From positions 62,001-126,000 of the forward strand of contig NZ_JACOMF010000005.1 of the NCBI RefSeq assembly GCF_014283215.1: a stretch of 64,000 nt of DNA. The letters run 5' to 3'. Shown here piece after piece: positions 8,981-18,022 of this stretch. The translations under genes were made by a program, and so were the position numbers. The DNA comes from Siccirubricoccus deserti. GTDB taxonomy: Bacteria > Pseudomonadota > Alphaproteobacteria > Acetobacterales > Acetobacteraceae. A model generated the notes under the pieces. That model was not told where the DNA came from, did no database searches, and saw only the letters and a program-made list of their open reading frames with translations. Position 1 is the stretch's first letter; the number at the start of each line of letters is the position of its first letter.

Positions 8981-11296
8981 ATGACCGAAATCAAGCCGCA
9001 CGCCGCGCATTGGGGTTATTTCGATGCGGTGGTGGAGAACGGCCGCGTCACCGGCATCCGCCCCTTCGGCCCCGATCCCTTCCCGGGCGCCTTGATCGAG
9101 AGCGTGCCGGACGCCGTCCATGCCGCCGCCCGCATCGACCGCCCCCATGTCCGGAAGGGCTGGCTGGAGGGCAGGCGCCGCGGCCATCTGCGCGGCGGTG
9201 ACCCCTTCGTGCCGGTCTCCTGGGACCAGGCCACGCGGCTGCTGGCGGAGGAGACCGCGCGAGTCCGCGCCGAGCACGGGCCGACCGCGATCTACGGCGG
9301 CTCCTACGGCTGGTCATCGGCCGGGCGCTACCATCATGCGAAGACGCAATTGCAGCGTTTCCTCGGCCTCGGTGGCGGCTACACCACCTCGGTCACCGCC
9401 TATTCCTACGCCACGGCGCAGACCCTGCTGCCGCATATCCTCGGCACCAATGAGGTGCTGCTGGGACGGGTGACGGACTGGCAGGCGATCGCCCGGCACG
9501 CGAAGCTGATGCTCTGCTTCGGCGGGCTGGCGGCGAAGAACGGGCTGGTGAACTCGGGCGGCGCCGGGCGGCACGACTACATGGTGCTGATGCGCCGTGC
9601 CGCCGCCGCCGGCGTCCGCTTCGTCAACATCAGCCCCTACAAGGGCGATGTGGAGGATGAGCTCGGCGCCGAATGGGTGCCGATCCGCCCCGGCACCGAC
9701 GCGGCGATGATGCTGGCGATGGCGCAGGTGCTGGTCGAGGCGGGGCGCGAGGATCGCGACTTTCTCGCCAGCCATTGCACCGGCTGGGAGAGGCTGCGCC
9801 CTTACATCACTGGCGAGGCCGATGGCACGCCGAAGACCCCGGATTGGGCGGCGCCGATCACCGGCGTGCCGGCGGAGACCATCCGCCGCCTGGCGCTGGA
9901 ATGCGCCGCGAAGCCTACCATGCTGACCGCCGCCTGGTCGTTGCAGCGGGCGGATTACGGCGAGCAGCCCTATTGGATGCTGATCGCCCTGGCCGCCATG
10001 CTCGGCGCCATCGGCAAGCCGGGCCAGGGCGTCGCCTTCGGCTACGGCAGCATCAACGGCATGGGCACGCCGCGGAAGGAGTTGCCGGCGGTCTCCTCCC
10101 CGCCGATCCGCAACCCGGTCGGCCTCTACATCCCCGTCGCCCGCGTTACCGAGATGCTGGAGCGGCCGGGCGAGGTGCTGCAGTACAACGGCCGCGACAT
10201 CGTGCTGCCGGATATCCGCATCATCTGGTGGGCCGGCGGCAACCCCTTCCATCACCACCAGGACCTGCCGCGCCTGCAGCGCGCCTGGGCGCGGGCCGAG
10301 ACCATCGTGGTGCAGGAGCCCTGGTGGACCGCGGTCGCCCGTCATGCCGACATCGTGTTGCCGGCAACCACCACGCTGGAGCGCAACGACATCGCCTCCT
10401 CCAGCCGCGACCGCTTCGTCCGCGCCATGCACCAGGCGATCCCGCCGCTGGCCCAGGCGCGCAACGACGCCGACATGCTGGCCGATGTGGCCGACGCCCT
10501 CGGCTACCGCGACCGCTTCACCGAGCAGCGTGACGAGGGCGCCTGGCTGCGCCACCTCTACGAACGCTGGCGCCAGGCCTGCGCCCCGCGCGGCTTCCAG
10601 GCGCCGAGCTTCGAGGCGTTCTGGGCCGCCGGCCATATCGAGGTGCCGGACATCGCCCCCGGCGAGGAATACACGCAATTCGCCGATTTCGCCGCCGCTC
10701 CGGCGGCGGCGCCGCTCAACACCCCGACCGGCAAGGTCGAGCTTTTCTCGGAGACCATCGCCAGCTTCGGCTATGACGACTGCCCCGGCCATCCGGTGTG
10801 GATCGCCCCGCGCGAATGGCTCGGCGCCGAGTTGGCGAAGGACTACCCGCTGCACCTGCTGAGCTTCCAGCCGGCGACGAGGCTGCATGGCCAGCTCGAC
10901 ACCGGCCGCGTCGCCAATGCCGACAAGATCCAGGGCCGCGAGCCGATCCACCTGAATGCCGCCGACGCCGCCGCCCGTGGGCTGCGCGACGGCGATATCG
11001 TCCGGGTCTTCAACGCTCGCGGCGCCTGCCTCGGCGGCGTGCGGATCAAGCCGGACATGCTGCCCGGCGTCTGCGCCATGGCGACCGGTGCCTGGTACAA
11101 CCCCGCCACCCCGGGCGACCCGGACGCCACCTGCCTCCACGGCAACCCCAATGTGCTGACCGCCGATATCGGCACCTCTCGCCTCGGCCAGGGTCCCTCG
11201 GCGCAATCCTGCCTGGTGCAGGTGGAGAAATGGACGGGGCCGCTGCCGCCGGTCACCGCGCATGTCCCGCCACGGGTCGAGGAGCCCGTCGCTTGA
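8981..11296 (+). CDS. Molybdopterin-dependent sulfoxide reductase (BisC/TorZ-like)
   Basis: 771 residues of the DMSO-reductase superfamily, bis-MGD type. The segment YGGSYGWSSAGR places a serine as the probable molybdenum ligand, as in biotin sulfoxide reductase, TorA and DorA. No N-terminal iron-sulfur Cys motif and no Tat signal precede the catalytic domain, so it should be a cytoplasmic single-subunit enzyme like BisC, reducing biotin or methionine sulfoxide or a related S/N-oxide. Later blocks include WWAGGNPFHHHQD, VQEPWWTAVARHADIVLPAT and the C-terminal MGD-binding region around ATGAWYNP. The start follows GAGAGG. The next gene overlaps by four bases. Confidence 0.88.
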   Translation: MTEIKPHAAHWGYFDAVVENGRVTGIRPFGPDPFPGALIESVPDAVHAAARIDRPHVRKGWLEGRRRGHLRGGDPFVPVSWDQATRLLAEETARVRAEHGPTAIYGGSYGWSSAGRYHHAKTQLQRFLGLGGGYTTSVTAYSYATAQTLLPHILGTNEVLLGRVTDWQAIARHAKLMLCFGGLAAKNGLVNSGGAGRHDYMVLMRRAAAAGVRFVNISPYKGDVEDELGAEWVPIRPGTDAAMMLAMAQVLVEAGREDRDFLASHCTGWERLRPYITGEADGTPKTPDWAAPITGVPAETIRRLALECAAKPTMLTAAWSLQRADYGEQPYWMLIALAAMLGAIGKPGQGVAFGYGSINGMGTPRKELPAVSSPPIRNPVGLYIPVARVTEMLERPGEVLQYNGRDIVLPDIRIIWWAGGNPFHHHQDLPRLQRAWARAETIVVQEPWWTAVARHADIVLPATTTLERNDIASSSRDRFVRAMHQAIPPLAQARNDADMLADVADALGYRDRFTEQRDEGAWLRHLYERWRQACAPRGFQAPSFEAFWAAGHIEVPDIAPGEEYTQFADFAAAPAAAPLNTPTGKVELFSETIASFGYDDCPGHPVWIAPREWLGAELAKDYPLHLLSFQPATRLHGQLDTGRVANADKIQGREPIHLNAADAAARGLRDGDIVRVFNARGACLGGVRIKPDMLPGVCAMATGAWYNPATPGDPDATCLHGNPNVLTADIGTSRLGQGPSAQSCLVQVEKWTGPLPPVTAHVPPRVEEPVA

Positions 11297-12795
11297 TCCG
11301 CCGCCGCGCGCTGCTCGCCGCCCCCTTCGCCACGCCCGCCCTGGCGCAGCCGCGTCGCGCCGCGCTCACCGGCCTCGCCCTGCCGGTGAAGCAGGATGAC
11401 ACGGTGGCGCCCGGCTTCCGGCGCGACCCGCTGATCCGCTGGGGCGACCGCGTCATCTTCGACGCCCCGGCCTGGAACCCCGCCCGGACCGACGCCGATG
11501 CCGCTTCGGCGCAATTCGGCTGGGATGCCCGGGTGGTCGGCGTCGCCGCGCCCCAGCAGCAGGCGGCCGACAACATCCCGCGGGCCATCCTGGCCGTGGT
11601 CCATCCGACGGTCGATCCCGTCATGGCCTTCCCCGGCGGCCGCGACCAGCCGGCGGTCGCCGCCGCCATGCAGGGTGCCTCGCTGCTCAACATCGAGAAG
11701 CAGGGCAGCCGCTGGGTGGTGGTGGATGGCGGCTACCAGAGCCGGCGCCTCTCCGCCGCGACGCTCTGCCGCATGACCGGGCCGAACCCGGGCAGCGGCA
11801 GCGTGCTCGGCGTCCTCGGCCTCGGCGGCGGCTGCGTGACGCCCTGGGGGACGCTGCTGCTGGCCGAGGGTGATCCGGGTTTCTGGACCGGGCGCCTCAC
11901 CGGCCTCGACCCCGCCGGCTTCGGCTGGGTGGTGGAAGTAAACCCCTTCGACCCGCAATCCGTGCCGGCCAAGCGCAGCGCCCTCGGCCGGTTCCCGCAT
12001 GGCGACGTGGCGGCGACCCTGGCGCGGGACGGCCGCGCGGTGGTCTACCTGACCGACCGCCGGGTCGGCGGGTTCCTGTTCCGCTTCCTCTCCGCCGGCC
12101 CGGCGACGGCCGAGGATGTGCTGGATTCAGGCACCCTCGCGGTCTGCCGGATGGAGGCCGACCGGATCACCTGGCTGCCCCTGCCGGCTGGCGCGGATCC
12201 GCTGGCGGCGGCAACCCAGGCCGGCGGCAGCCCGCTGGACACGCCGGCGGGCCTCGGCCTCGACCCGACCGGTCCACGGCTGCTGCTGGCCTGCCACGGC
12301 AGCCCGGTGCGGCCGGCCGGGCATGTGATCGAGATCTCCGCCGCCGGCGGCGATGACGGCGCGAACACTGCCGCGGCGGTGCTGCTCTTCGCCGCCGGCA
12401 ACCCGAACAGCGCCGATGCCCGCTACGGCCGCGCCGGCCTGCCCATGGGCAGTGCCTGGCCGGAAAACCCCGATACCGTCATGGTCGATAGCCGCGGCCG
12501 CGCCTGGGTCGGCACCGACCGCGGCGGCCGCGTCGGGCCGCAGGCGGAAGGGCTCTACGGCGTCGACCTCGACGGGCCGCGGCGGGGTGTGCCGCTGCCG
12601 GTCTATGGCGCCCCACGCGGCGCCTCGGTCGGCGGCGCGGCGATGACGCCGGATGGCGAGGCGATGTTCGTCGCCGTGCGCCACCCGGGGGCGGAGCCCG
12701 GGGCGAGCTTCGACCGGCCCGGCACCCGCTGGCCTGCCTTCCAGCCCGGCGTGCCGCCGCGCAGTACGCTGATCGGGCTGGCGCGGCAGGGGTGA
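11293..12795 (+). CDS. PhoX/DUF839-type phosphatase-like protein
   Basis: About 500 residues starting at a TTG (11293) that overlaps the upstream TGA (TTGA). The first residues, IRRRALLAAPFATPALAQ, look like a short Tat-type or Sec-type export signal. The rest matches the PhoX/DUF839 beta-propeller family: VILRWGD-like LIRWGDRVIFDAP, the G-rich EVNPFDPQSVPAKRSALGR block, and PDTVMVDSRGRAWVGTDRGG. PhoX enzymes are secreted Ca/Fe-dependent alkaline phosphatases. Many DUF839 members have not been tested, so the activity is family inference. Coupling to a sulfoxide reductase gene is unusual and is noted separately. Confidence 0.8.
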   Translation: MIRRRALLAAPFATPALAQPRRAALTGLALPVKQDDTVAPGFRRDPLIRWGDRVIFDAPAWNPARTDADAASAQFGWDARVVGVAAPQQQAADNIPRAILAVVHPTVDPVMAFPGGRDQPAVAAAMQGASLLNIEKQGSRWVVVDGGYQSRRLSAATLCRMTGPNPGSGSVLGVLGLGGGCVTPWGTLLLAEGDPGFWTGRLTGLDPAGFGWVVEVNPFDPQSVPAKRSALGRFPHGDVAATLARDGRAVVYLTDRRVGGFLFRFLSAGPATAEDVLDSGTLAVCRMEADRITWLPLPAGADPLAAATQAGGSPLDTPAGLGLDPTGPRLLLACHGSPVRPAGHVIEISAAGGDDGANTAAAVLLFAAGNPNSADARYGRAGLPMGSAWPENPDTVMVDSRGRAWVGTDRGGRVGPQAEGLYGVDLDGPRRGVPLPVYGAPRGASVGGAAMTPDGEAMFVAVRHPGAEPGASFDRPGTRWPAFQPGVPPRSTLIGLARQG

Positions 12796-12828
12796 GGAGG
12801 AATACGAAGTAAAATCAAAGGCGGGATC

Positions 12829-12942
12829 GCTGGTTCCGCGCCCGATTGAACGCTTGCGTTCAACCGGTTGGGGACAAGCATCTCCTAGACCCTGACATGG
12901 GTCTGGGCTTGGCCGGCTCTCCAGGCCCGGCGCGGAACCAGC
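12829..12942. other. Cloverleaf-like inverted-repeat structure
   Basis: A 14-bp perfect outer stem (GCTGGTTCCGCGCC at 12829-12842, complement at 12929-12942) encloses at least two inner hairpins: TTGAACGC-TT-GCGTTCAA at 12846-12863 and AGACCC-TGACAT-GGGTCT at about 12888-12905. It lies between convergent genes. It could be a transcribed structure ending both genes, or a small repeat element. The T-arm consensus of a tRNA is absent. Confidence 0.45.
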
Positions 12943-12948
12943 CAGGTT

Positions 12949-12977
12949 GATGGCCGGGTCGGGCCCGGCCACGACGG
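12949..12977. repeat. Single-hairpin relative of the two-hairpin repeat
   Basis: ATGGCCGGGTCGGGCCCGGCCA-type hairpin resembling one half of the dispersed two-hairpin repeat. The other half is not recognisable here, so this is a partial or diverged copy. Confidence 0.4.
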
Positions 12978-13007
12978 CCCGCGGTGGGACAGCAACGCCC
13001 ATGCTGC

Positions 13008-13502
13008 CTACTTCGCCGGCGCCGCCTCCAGCGCCTCGACCAGCAGCGTCAGCAGCCGGGCGCCGAACTCCCGCATATTGGCGATGCGGTCGCCATGGCC
13101 GGTTTCCACCGTCGCGGTCCGGCTGACCGGCCCGGCGACGCCTAGGCAGACGTGCCCGGCGGCGTCGCCGTAGCGGTTGCCGGTGGGCCCGGTGGCGCCG
13201 GTCTCGCCGAGGCCCCAGACCGTGCCCAGCCGCTGCCGCGCGCCTTCCGCCAGCAGCGCCGCATAGGGTTCGGTGGCGGCGCGGACGCCTTCCAGCTTCG
13301 CCGCCGGGATCGCCAGCAGCACCTCGCGCGCCGCGCGGGTGTAGACCACCGTGCCGCCAAGGAAATAGGCGGAGGCCCCCGGCACCGCGAGCAGCGCCGC
13401 GGAAACCAGCCCGCCCGCCGAGCTTTCCGCCACGGCGATGGTCTCACCGCGCGCCTTCAGCAGTGCCCCGGCCCGCGCGGCGATCGGCAACAGCGTGTCC
13501 AT
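13008..13502 (-). CDS. CinA C-terminal-type nicotinamide-nucleotide amidohydrolase (PncC-like)
   Basis: 164 residues, the length of the stand-alone CinA C-terminal domain. The family pattern is clear: VAESSAGGLVSAALLAVPGAS, FLGGTVVYT, GLGETGATGPTGNRYG and a final Ala-rich helix. The enzyme deamidates nicotinamide mononucleotide in pyridine-nucleotide recycling. The ATG at 13502 is preferred because GGGAGGAG lies six bases upstream; the in-frame ATG at 13508 directly abuts this site and has no spacer. The gene is alone between two convergent or divergent neighbours, so it is probably transcribed singly. Confidence 0.9.
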   Translation of the reverse strand: MDTLLPIAARAGALLKARGETIAVAESSAGGLVSAALLAVPGASAYFLGGTVVYTRAAREVLLAIPAAKLEGVRAATEPYAALLAEGARQRLGTVWGLGETGATGPTGNRYGDAAGHVCLGVAGPVSRTATVETGHGDRIANMREFGARLLTLLVEALEAAPAK

Positions 13503-13656
13503 CGGCATCTCCTCCCAAAGCCGGCAGCAGACCAGCCCCGGGCAGTGTGCTGCAAGCCCCCCGAGGGTAGGGGCTGGAGGGGTGCCAGCGGGAGCGTGAT
13601 TCCGCGCGGCTCCCACAAGCTGCGCATTCTCTGCCTGCCACAACCGGAGAGACTGC

Positions 13657-15282
13657 ATGCACCTTGGGCGGATCGGCACCCACACCCGCGATGGCCGCTT
13701 TCCCTGGCGTGGCGCCGCCCTGCTGCTGTTGGCAGCGGCGCTGGTGTTCGGCGCGGCGACGCTGCTGCGTGGCACGGAATACGATGAGAACTACTCGGTC
13801 TTCGTCACCGGCGGCATCGCCCGGCCGGCCTGGCCCACCACCCCCTTCACCGCCACCGAGGTGCCGGCGCCCTTCCATGACCATGCCGATCTCGGCACCG
13901 TCACCGAGCTGATCCGCCGCACCGACGTCCATCCGCCGCTGTATTTCTGGCTGCTGCATGGCTGGCGAGCGGTGGTCGGGGATGGGCTGCCGGCGCTGCG
14001 GCTGCTCAGCGTGGTGTGCGCCCTGGGCGCCCTGCTGGCCTGGATGCGGGCGGCTTGGCTGGCCGGGCTGCCACCGCTGGTCACCGGCGCGCTGCTGGCG
14101 CTGTCCTACGGCTTCGGGCTGACCGGGCATGTGGTTCGCGGCTATGCGCTGGCGCATCTGCTGGTCGGGCTGACGGTGCTGGCGGCGGTCGCCGCCTGGC
14201 GCAAGCCGGGGCTGCTGCGGGCCGGGCTGGCCGGGCTGGCGGGCGGGCTGGCCTGCCTCACCAACTATCTTGCCGTCTTCCCGGTGGGGGTGGTGCTGGC
14301 TTGGCTGGTGCTGACGACGCCGGGCTGGGGCCGGCGGCTACGGGTGGCGCTGGTGGCCGGCGTGCCCTGCCTGGCGCTGCTCGGGATGGCCGGTTCCGTC
14401 TGGCTGTCGCAGCGCGCCAGCGCGGTGAGCCAGAGCGCCGAGCAATTCGACGCGCTGCCGCTGCTCGCCACCCTGGCGCGGCTGGCGCAGTACGAGGCAG
14501 CGATCCTGCTCGGCGGGCTGCCGCTCTACGTCCCCGCGGGGCTGCCGCGGGCCGCGCTCGGCGCCGCCCTGGTGCTGCTGCTGGTCGCGGTGGCGCTGGC
14601 CATGCTGTGGCGCTGGCGCGGCCTCGGTCCGCTGCGCTGGATGTGGCTGGCAGCGGCGCTGGCGCCACCGCTCGGGCTGCTGGTGTTGGGCGCGCTGTTC
14701 GGCACGGTGCCAGTGGAACTGCGCTACCTGGTGCTCGGCGCGCCCTTCTTCGCCGTGCTCGGTGCCGCGACGGTCCAGGCCTGGTACCGGGAGGCGCCGC
14801 GGGCCGCCGCCTGGGGCCTTGGGCTGGTGCTGGCGGTGCAGGCGGCGGGGACCCTCGGCATGGTGCTGCATCCGGCGACCCAGCAGCCGTTCCGCGCCGC
14901 CGTCGCTGCCCTGGCGCCGGCGCTGCGCCCACCGACCCTGCTGCTGGTGCCCTTCGGCCAGGATGGCGTCGGCATCGTCGGCAGCCTGTTGCGGGAACTG
15001 CCGCCGGACCAGCCGATCCTGGTGCTGCGCACGGCGGATGCGGCGGCGGTACCGGATCGGGTGGCCGGGGCCTGCCGGCTGCTGCTGTTGGGCTTCGGCG
15101 AGCGTGACCGGGCCAGCGCGGCGCAGGTGGCGGCGGCCGCGGCGGCGCTGGCGGCGGCCCCGGGCTGGCGGGAGGACGCGGTCCTGTGGCGGGAGGAGCG
15201 GGGCGGGCTGGCACGGCTTTACCTCGCCGGGCCTGGGTGCATGCCGGGGGCTGGCCGGGACACCGGCCAGGAGCGTCGGTAG
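13657..15282 (+). CDS. GT39/ArnT-like membrane glycosyltransferase
   Basis: 541 residues with a first membrane segment at about 20-38, then a large first loop holding an acidic D-E pair (GTEYDENYSV) and the RRTDVHPPLYFWLLH block. About ten further hydrophobic segments and a small soluble C-terminal domain of about 130 residues follow. This layout (acidic loop 1 and HPPLYF) is that of the GT-C fold of protein O-mannosyltransferase/ArnT-like enzymes, which use a polyprenyl-phosphate sugar at the periplasmic face. The ATG follows CCGGAGAG. The acceptor cannot be judged. It stands alone, followed by an AT-rich intergenic patch. Confidence 0.8.
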   Translation: MHLGRIGTHTRDGRFPWRGAALLLLAAALVFGAATLLRGTEYDENYSVFVTGGIARPAWPTTPFTATEVPAPFHDHADLGTVTELIRRTDVHPPLYFWLLHGWRAVVGDGLPALRLLSVVCALGALLAWMRAAWLAGLPPLVTGALLALSYGFGLTGHVVRGYALAHLLVGLTVLAAVAAWRKPGLLRAGLAGLAGGLACLTNYLAVFPVGVVLAWLVLTTPGWGRRLRVALVAGVPCLALLGMAGSVWLSQRASAVSQSAEQFDALPLLATLARLAQYEAAILLGGLPLYVPAGLPRAALGAALVLLLVAVALAMLWRWRGLGPLRWMWLAAALAPPLGLLVLGALFGTVPVELRYLVLGAPFFAVLGAATVQAWYREAPRAAAWGLGLVLAVQAAGTLGMVLHPATQQPFRAAVAALAPALRPPTLLLVPFGQDGVGIVGSLLRELPPDQPILVLRTADAAAVPDRVAGACRLLLLGFGERDRASAAQVAAAAAALAAAPGWREDAVLWREERGGLARLYLAGPGCMPGAGRDTGQERR

Positions 15283-15289
15283 TTGCAGC

Positions 15290-15490
15290 ATCGGTTTCGC
15301 AAAAATATCTGCGAGGGCAAAATTTTGCATTTAACAGCCGAGATATTGCTGAACTGAAAGTAGAACATCGCAGAAGCTACAGTAGTCTTTACGGCAAATT
15401 CAGAATGAATGAGCAATAGTTCATTTCGTAGCGAAATTTTGCTTTACGCTGAAACACAAAACAGCGATCTTGCGACTCTAGGATCCAGGA
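15290..15490. promoter_or_regulatory. AT-rich upstream region of the signalling operon with paired palindromes
   Basis: About 200 bp far richer in A/T than the surroundings, directly ahead of the HWE kinase. It has a perfect 12-bp palindrome GCAAAATTTTGC at 15317-15328 and a one-base variant GCGAAATTTTGC at 15431-15442, 114 bp apart. They could be two sites for one dimeric regulator or a nucleoid protein. No promoter was assigned with confidence. Confidence 0.45.
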
Positions 15491-15494
15491 CTTC

Positions 15495-17222
15495 ATGCGG
15501 GTCCTCGCCTTTCGGAGTCGCAAGCCCCTTTTCAGCCTCGGCGGCAGCAGGCTTGCTCCCGGACAGCAGCACCCGCCGGATGCGGCGGTACAATCGGCTG
15601 CCGCCCGTCCCGCCTTCCACCTCGGACGGCATGGGGAGGCCATCTGCACCGCGGTGATCGGCGTCGGCATGCTGGCCGTGCTGGGCACCATCCCGGGGCC
15701 GGCCGATCTGGTGGAGCCGCTGCTGTTCGCGCTGCTTGGCGCCGTCGCGGCGCTGCTGCTGGTCCGGCATCGGCGGCCACCCGCCGCCGCCCCAAACGCG
15801 ACGGCGCCGGATCTCGCCCCGCTGTTCGACCGCGGCGTGGTGCTCGCCCGTACCCTTGAGGGCGAGATCACCTATTGGTCGGCCGGCTGCGAGCGGCTGT
15901 TCGGCATCCCTGCCGCCGCCGCCCTCGGTCAGCGGGCGCAGGAGTTGCTCGGCACTCGTTTCCCGCCGGGTGGCCTGCGCACCGCCCAGGCCGTGCTGCT
16001 GCGCGACGGCGAGTGGCACGGCGAATTGCGCCACCGTTGCCCAGCCAGCGACGCGCTGGTGGTCGCCGCCCATTGGGTGCTGCGGCGCGATCCGGACACC
16101 GGCGCCCCGCTCGGTGTCGTCGAGCTGCATGCCGATGCCACCGCGCTGACCGCGGCCGAGGCGGCGCTCAGGGCCGGCGAGGCGCGGCTGCTGCTGGCGC
16201 AGGAGCTGGCCGGAGTAGGCACCTGGGAATGGGATGTGGAGACCGATGCCTTCGCCTGGGTACCGGCGCAGCATGGTCTGCCAGACCTCGCCCCATCACC
16301 GGCCGGGCCGCGCAACGGCGAGCCCGGGTCGGTTGAGGCCTTCCTCGCCGTGGTGCACCCCGACGACCGCGAGGCGGTGCGCGCCGCCGCCCGGCAGGCG
16401 CTCGAGACCGGCGAGTATGAATGCGAGTTCCGCATCCTCCGCCCCACCCGCGACGGCACCCGGGCGCTGCGCTGGCTGATCGGCCGCGGCCGTCGGCTGC
16501 CCGGCCCGACCGGCCGGCATGGCGCCATCCTCGGCGTGCATGTCGACATCACCGCCCGCAAGGAAGCCGAGGAGCGCCAGACGCTGCTGATGCGGGAGGT
16601 CGACCACCGCGCCAAGAACGCCCTGGCGGTGGTGCACGCGGTGCTGCGGCTGACCCGGGCGGAAAGCCCGGAGGCCTTCGGCCGCGCCATCGGCGGCCGG
16701 GTCGCGGCACTCGCCCGGGCGCAGACGCTGCTGACCGAATCGCGCTGGATCGGCGCCGACCTCGCCGCGCTGGTCCAGGGCGAGCTGGCACCCTTCCTCG
16801 GCAATGCCGAGGCAACCCGGGTGACGCTCGACGGTCCGCCGGTCATCATCGCGCCGATGGCGGCCCAGCCGCTGTCGATGACGCTGCACGAGCTGGCGAC
16901 CAATGCGGCGAAATACGGCGCGCTATCGGTGCCGGGCGGCAGTCTTGAGCTGGCCTGGACGTTCGACTGGCGGGCCGACCGGCTGCGGCTCCGCTGGCGC
17001 GAGCGCGGCGGGCCGGCGATCGCCGCGCCGCCGGACAGCCATGGCTTCGGCTCGCGGATGATCCGCGCCACCATCGAGGACCAGCTCGGCGGCAGCCTCG
17101 CCGCGCGCTGGGAGGCGAATGGGCTGGTCTGCGAGATCGCCGTGCCGATCAGCCGCAGCGTCGCCCGGGCGACGGAGGATGAGGCGCCGCCGGGCCGCCC
17201 GCCGGCGGTGGGGAGTGCATGA
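15495..17222 (+). CDS. HWE-family sensor histidine kinase with two PAS domains
   Basis: 575 residues. Two membrane segments lie near 50-95 (ICTAVIGVGMLAVLGTI and LLFALLGAVAALLLV). A PAS domain covers about 110-215, and a second PAS_3-type domain about 230-355, ending in GVHVDITARKEAEE. The phospho-accepting His is His371 in EVDHRAKNALAVV. The ATPase domain contains HELATNAAKYGALS and the WxE signature in RWRERGGP (Trp about 501) that names the HWE family. There is no receiver of its own. The stop codon overlaps the ATG of a receiver-PAS gene (ATGA), so the two are probably translated together and form a pair. The input signal is unknown. Confidence 0.88.
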   Translation: MRVLAFRSRKPLFSLGGSRLAPGQQHPPDAAVQSAAARPAFHLGRHGEAICTAVIGVGMLAVLGTIPGPADLVEPLLFALLGAVAALLLVRHRRPPAAAPNATAPDLAPLFDRGVVLARTLEGEITYWSAGCERLFGIPAAAALGQRAQELLGTRFPPGGLRTAQAVLLRDGEWHGELRHRCPASDALVVAAHWVLRRDPDTGAPLGVVELHADATALTAAEAALRAGEARLLLAQELAGVGTWEWDVETDAFAWVPAQHGLPDLAPSPAGPRNGEPGSVEAFLAVVHPDDREAVRAAARQALETGEYECEFRILRPTRDGTRALRWLIGRGRRLPGPTGRHGAILGVHVDITARKEAEERQTLLMREVDHRAKNALAVVHAVLRLTRAESPEAFGRAIGGRVAALARAQTLLTESRWIGADLAALVQGELAPFLGNAEATRVTLDGPPVIIAPMAAQPLSMTLHELATNAAKYGALSVPGGSLELAWTFDWRADRLRLRWRERGGPAIAAPPDSHGFGSRMIRATIEDQLGGSLAARWEANGLVCEIAVPISRSVARATEDEAPPGRPPAVGSA

Positions 17223-18022
17223 CCATCATCCTGATTCTCGACGACAGTGCCACCAACCGCAGCATCTACACCCGGCTCGCCGGGCTGGTGGAGGAGGGGG
17301 TTGGGGTCGAGGCCTTTGCCGATCCGCTGGATGCGCTGGAATGGCTGGGCCACAACAGGGTCGACCTGGTGATCAGCGACTTCCGCATGCCGGGGATGGA
17401 CGGCGCCGCCTTCACCCGCCAGCTGCGCGCGACCCCGGGCTGCGCCACCCTGCCGGTGCTGATCGTCACCGCGCATGACGACCGCGGCTACCGGGTGCGC
17501 GCACTGGACGCAGGGGCAACGGATTTCCTGCAGAGCCCGATCGACCACTTCGAATTCGTCGCCCGGGCGCGAAACCTGCTGGCGCTCGGCCGGCGCGTCG
17601 CCGCCAGGCTGCCGGAAGGCCTGGCGGGGATGCAGGACAGGCTGTTGCGCATCCTCGACAGCGTGCCGGCCATGATCAGCGCCACCGACCGCGATGGCCG
17701 CTTCGTCTACGCCAATGCCGCCTTTGCCCAGGGCTGCGGCGTTGATCCGGCGGCGATCCCCGGCGCCCCGGTGGCGCGGCTGCTCGGGCCCGGCCGGGCG
17801 GCGTGGAACCGCGCCGCCGACCTCTCCGTCTTCGCCTCCGGCCAGCCGCTGCAGAGCCAGCGCGAGGCGGTCGTCGAAGGCGCCGGCGGGCCGCGCGTCC
17901 TGCTCACCAGCAAGACCCCGCTGCGCGACGCCGAGGGCGCCGTCGCGGCGGTGCTGACCACCACCTTCGAGGTAGCGCCGGACAGCCTGGCCACGCCGGA
18001 GCCGGCGCCGGGCGTCCGATGA
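17219..18022 (+). CDS. Response regulator: receiver + PAS, no DNA-binding output
   Basis: 267 residues. The receiver has DD at 8-9, phospho-accepting Asp54 in [12 protein letters not shown], and Thr in VLIVTAHDD; the usual Lys is replaced by Gln-Ser in DFLQSPIDH, which may alter signalling. A PAS domain at about 135-250 begins with [23 protein letters not shown]-like residues. No effector, cyclase or DNA-binding domain follows. It overlaps its neighbours at both ends by four bases (ATGA), so it sits in the middle of a three-gene signalling operon and probably passes or senses a signal between the HWE kinase and the hybrid kinase. Confidence 0.85.
   Translation: MTIILILDDSATNRSIYTRLAGLVEEGVGVEAFADPLDALEWLGHNRVDLVISDFRMPGMDGAAFTRQLRATPGCATLPVLIVTAHDDRGYRVRALDAGATDFLQSPIDHFEFVARARNLLALGRRVAARLPEGLAGMQDRLLRILDSVPAMISATDRDGRFVYANAAFAQGCGVDPAAIPGAPVARLLGPGRAAWNRAADLSVFASGQPLQSQREAVVEGAGGPRVLLTSKTPLRDAEGAVAAVLTTTFEVAPDSLATPEPAPGVR

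Noticed and set aside
12829-12942. Could the folded region be a tRNA?
   Set aside because: No T-loop GGTTCRA pattern, no anticodon arm of proper size and no CCA-type acceptor; the arm lengths do not fit.
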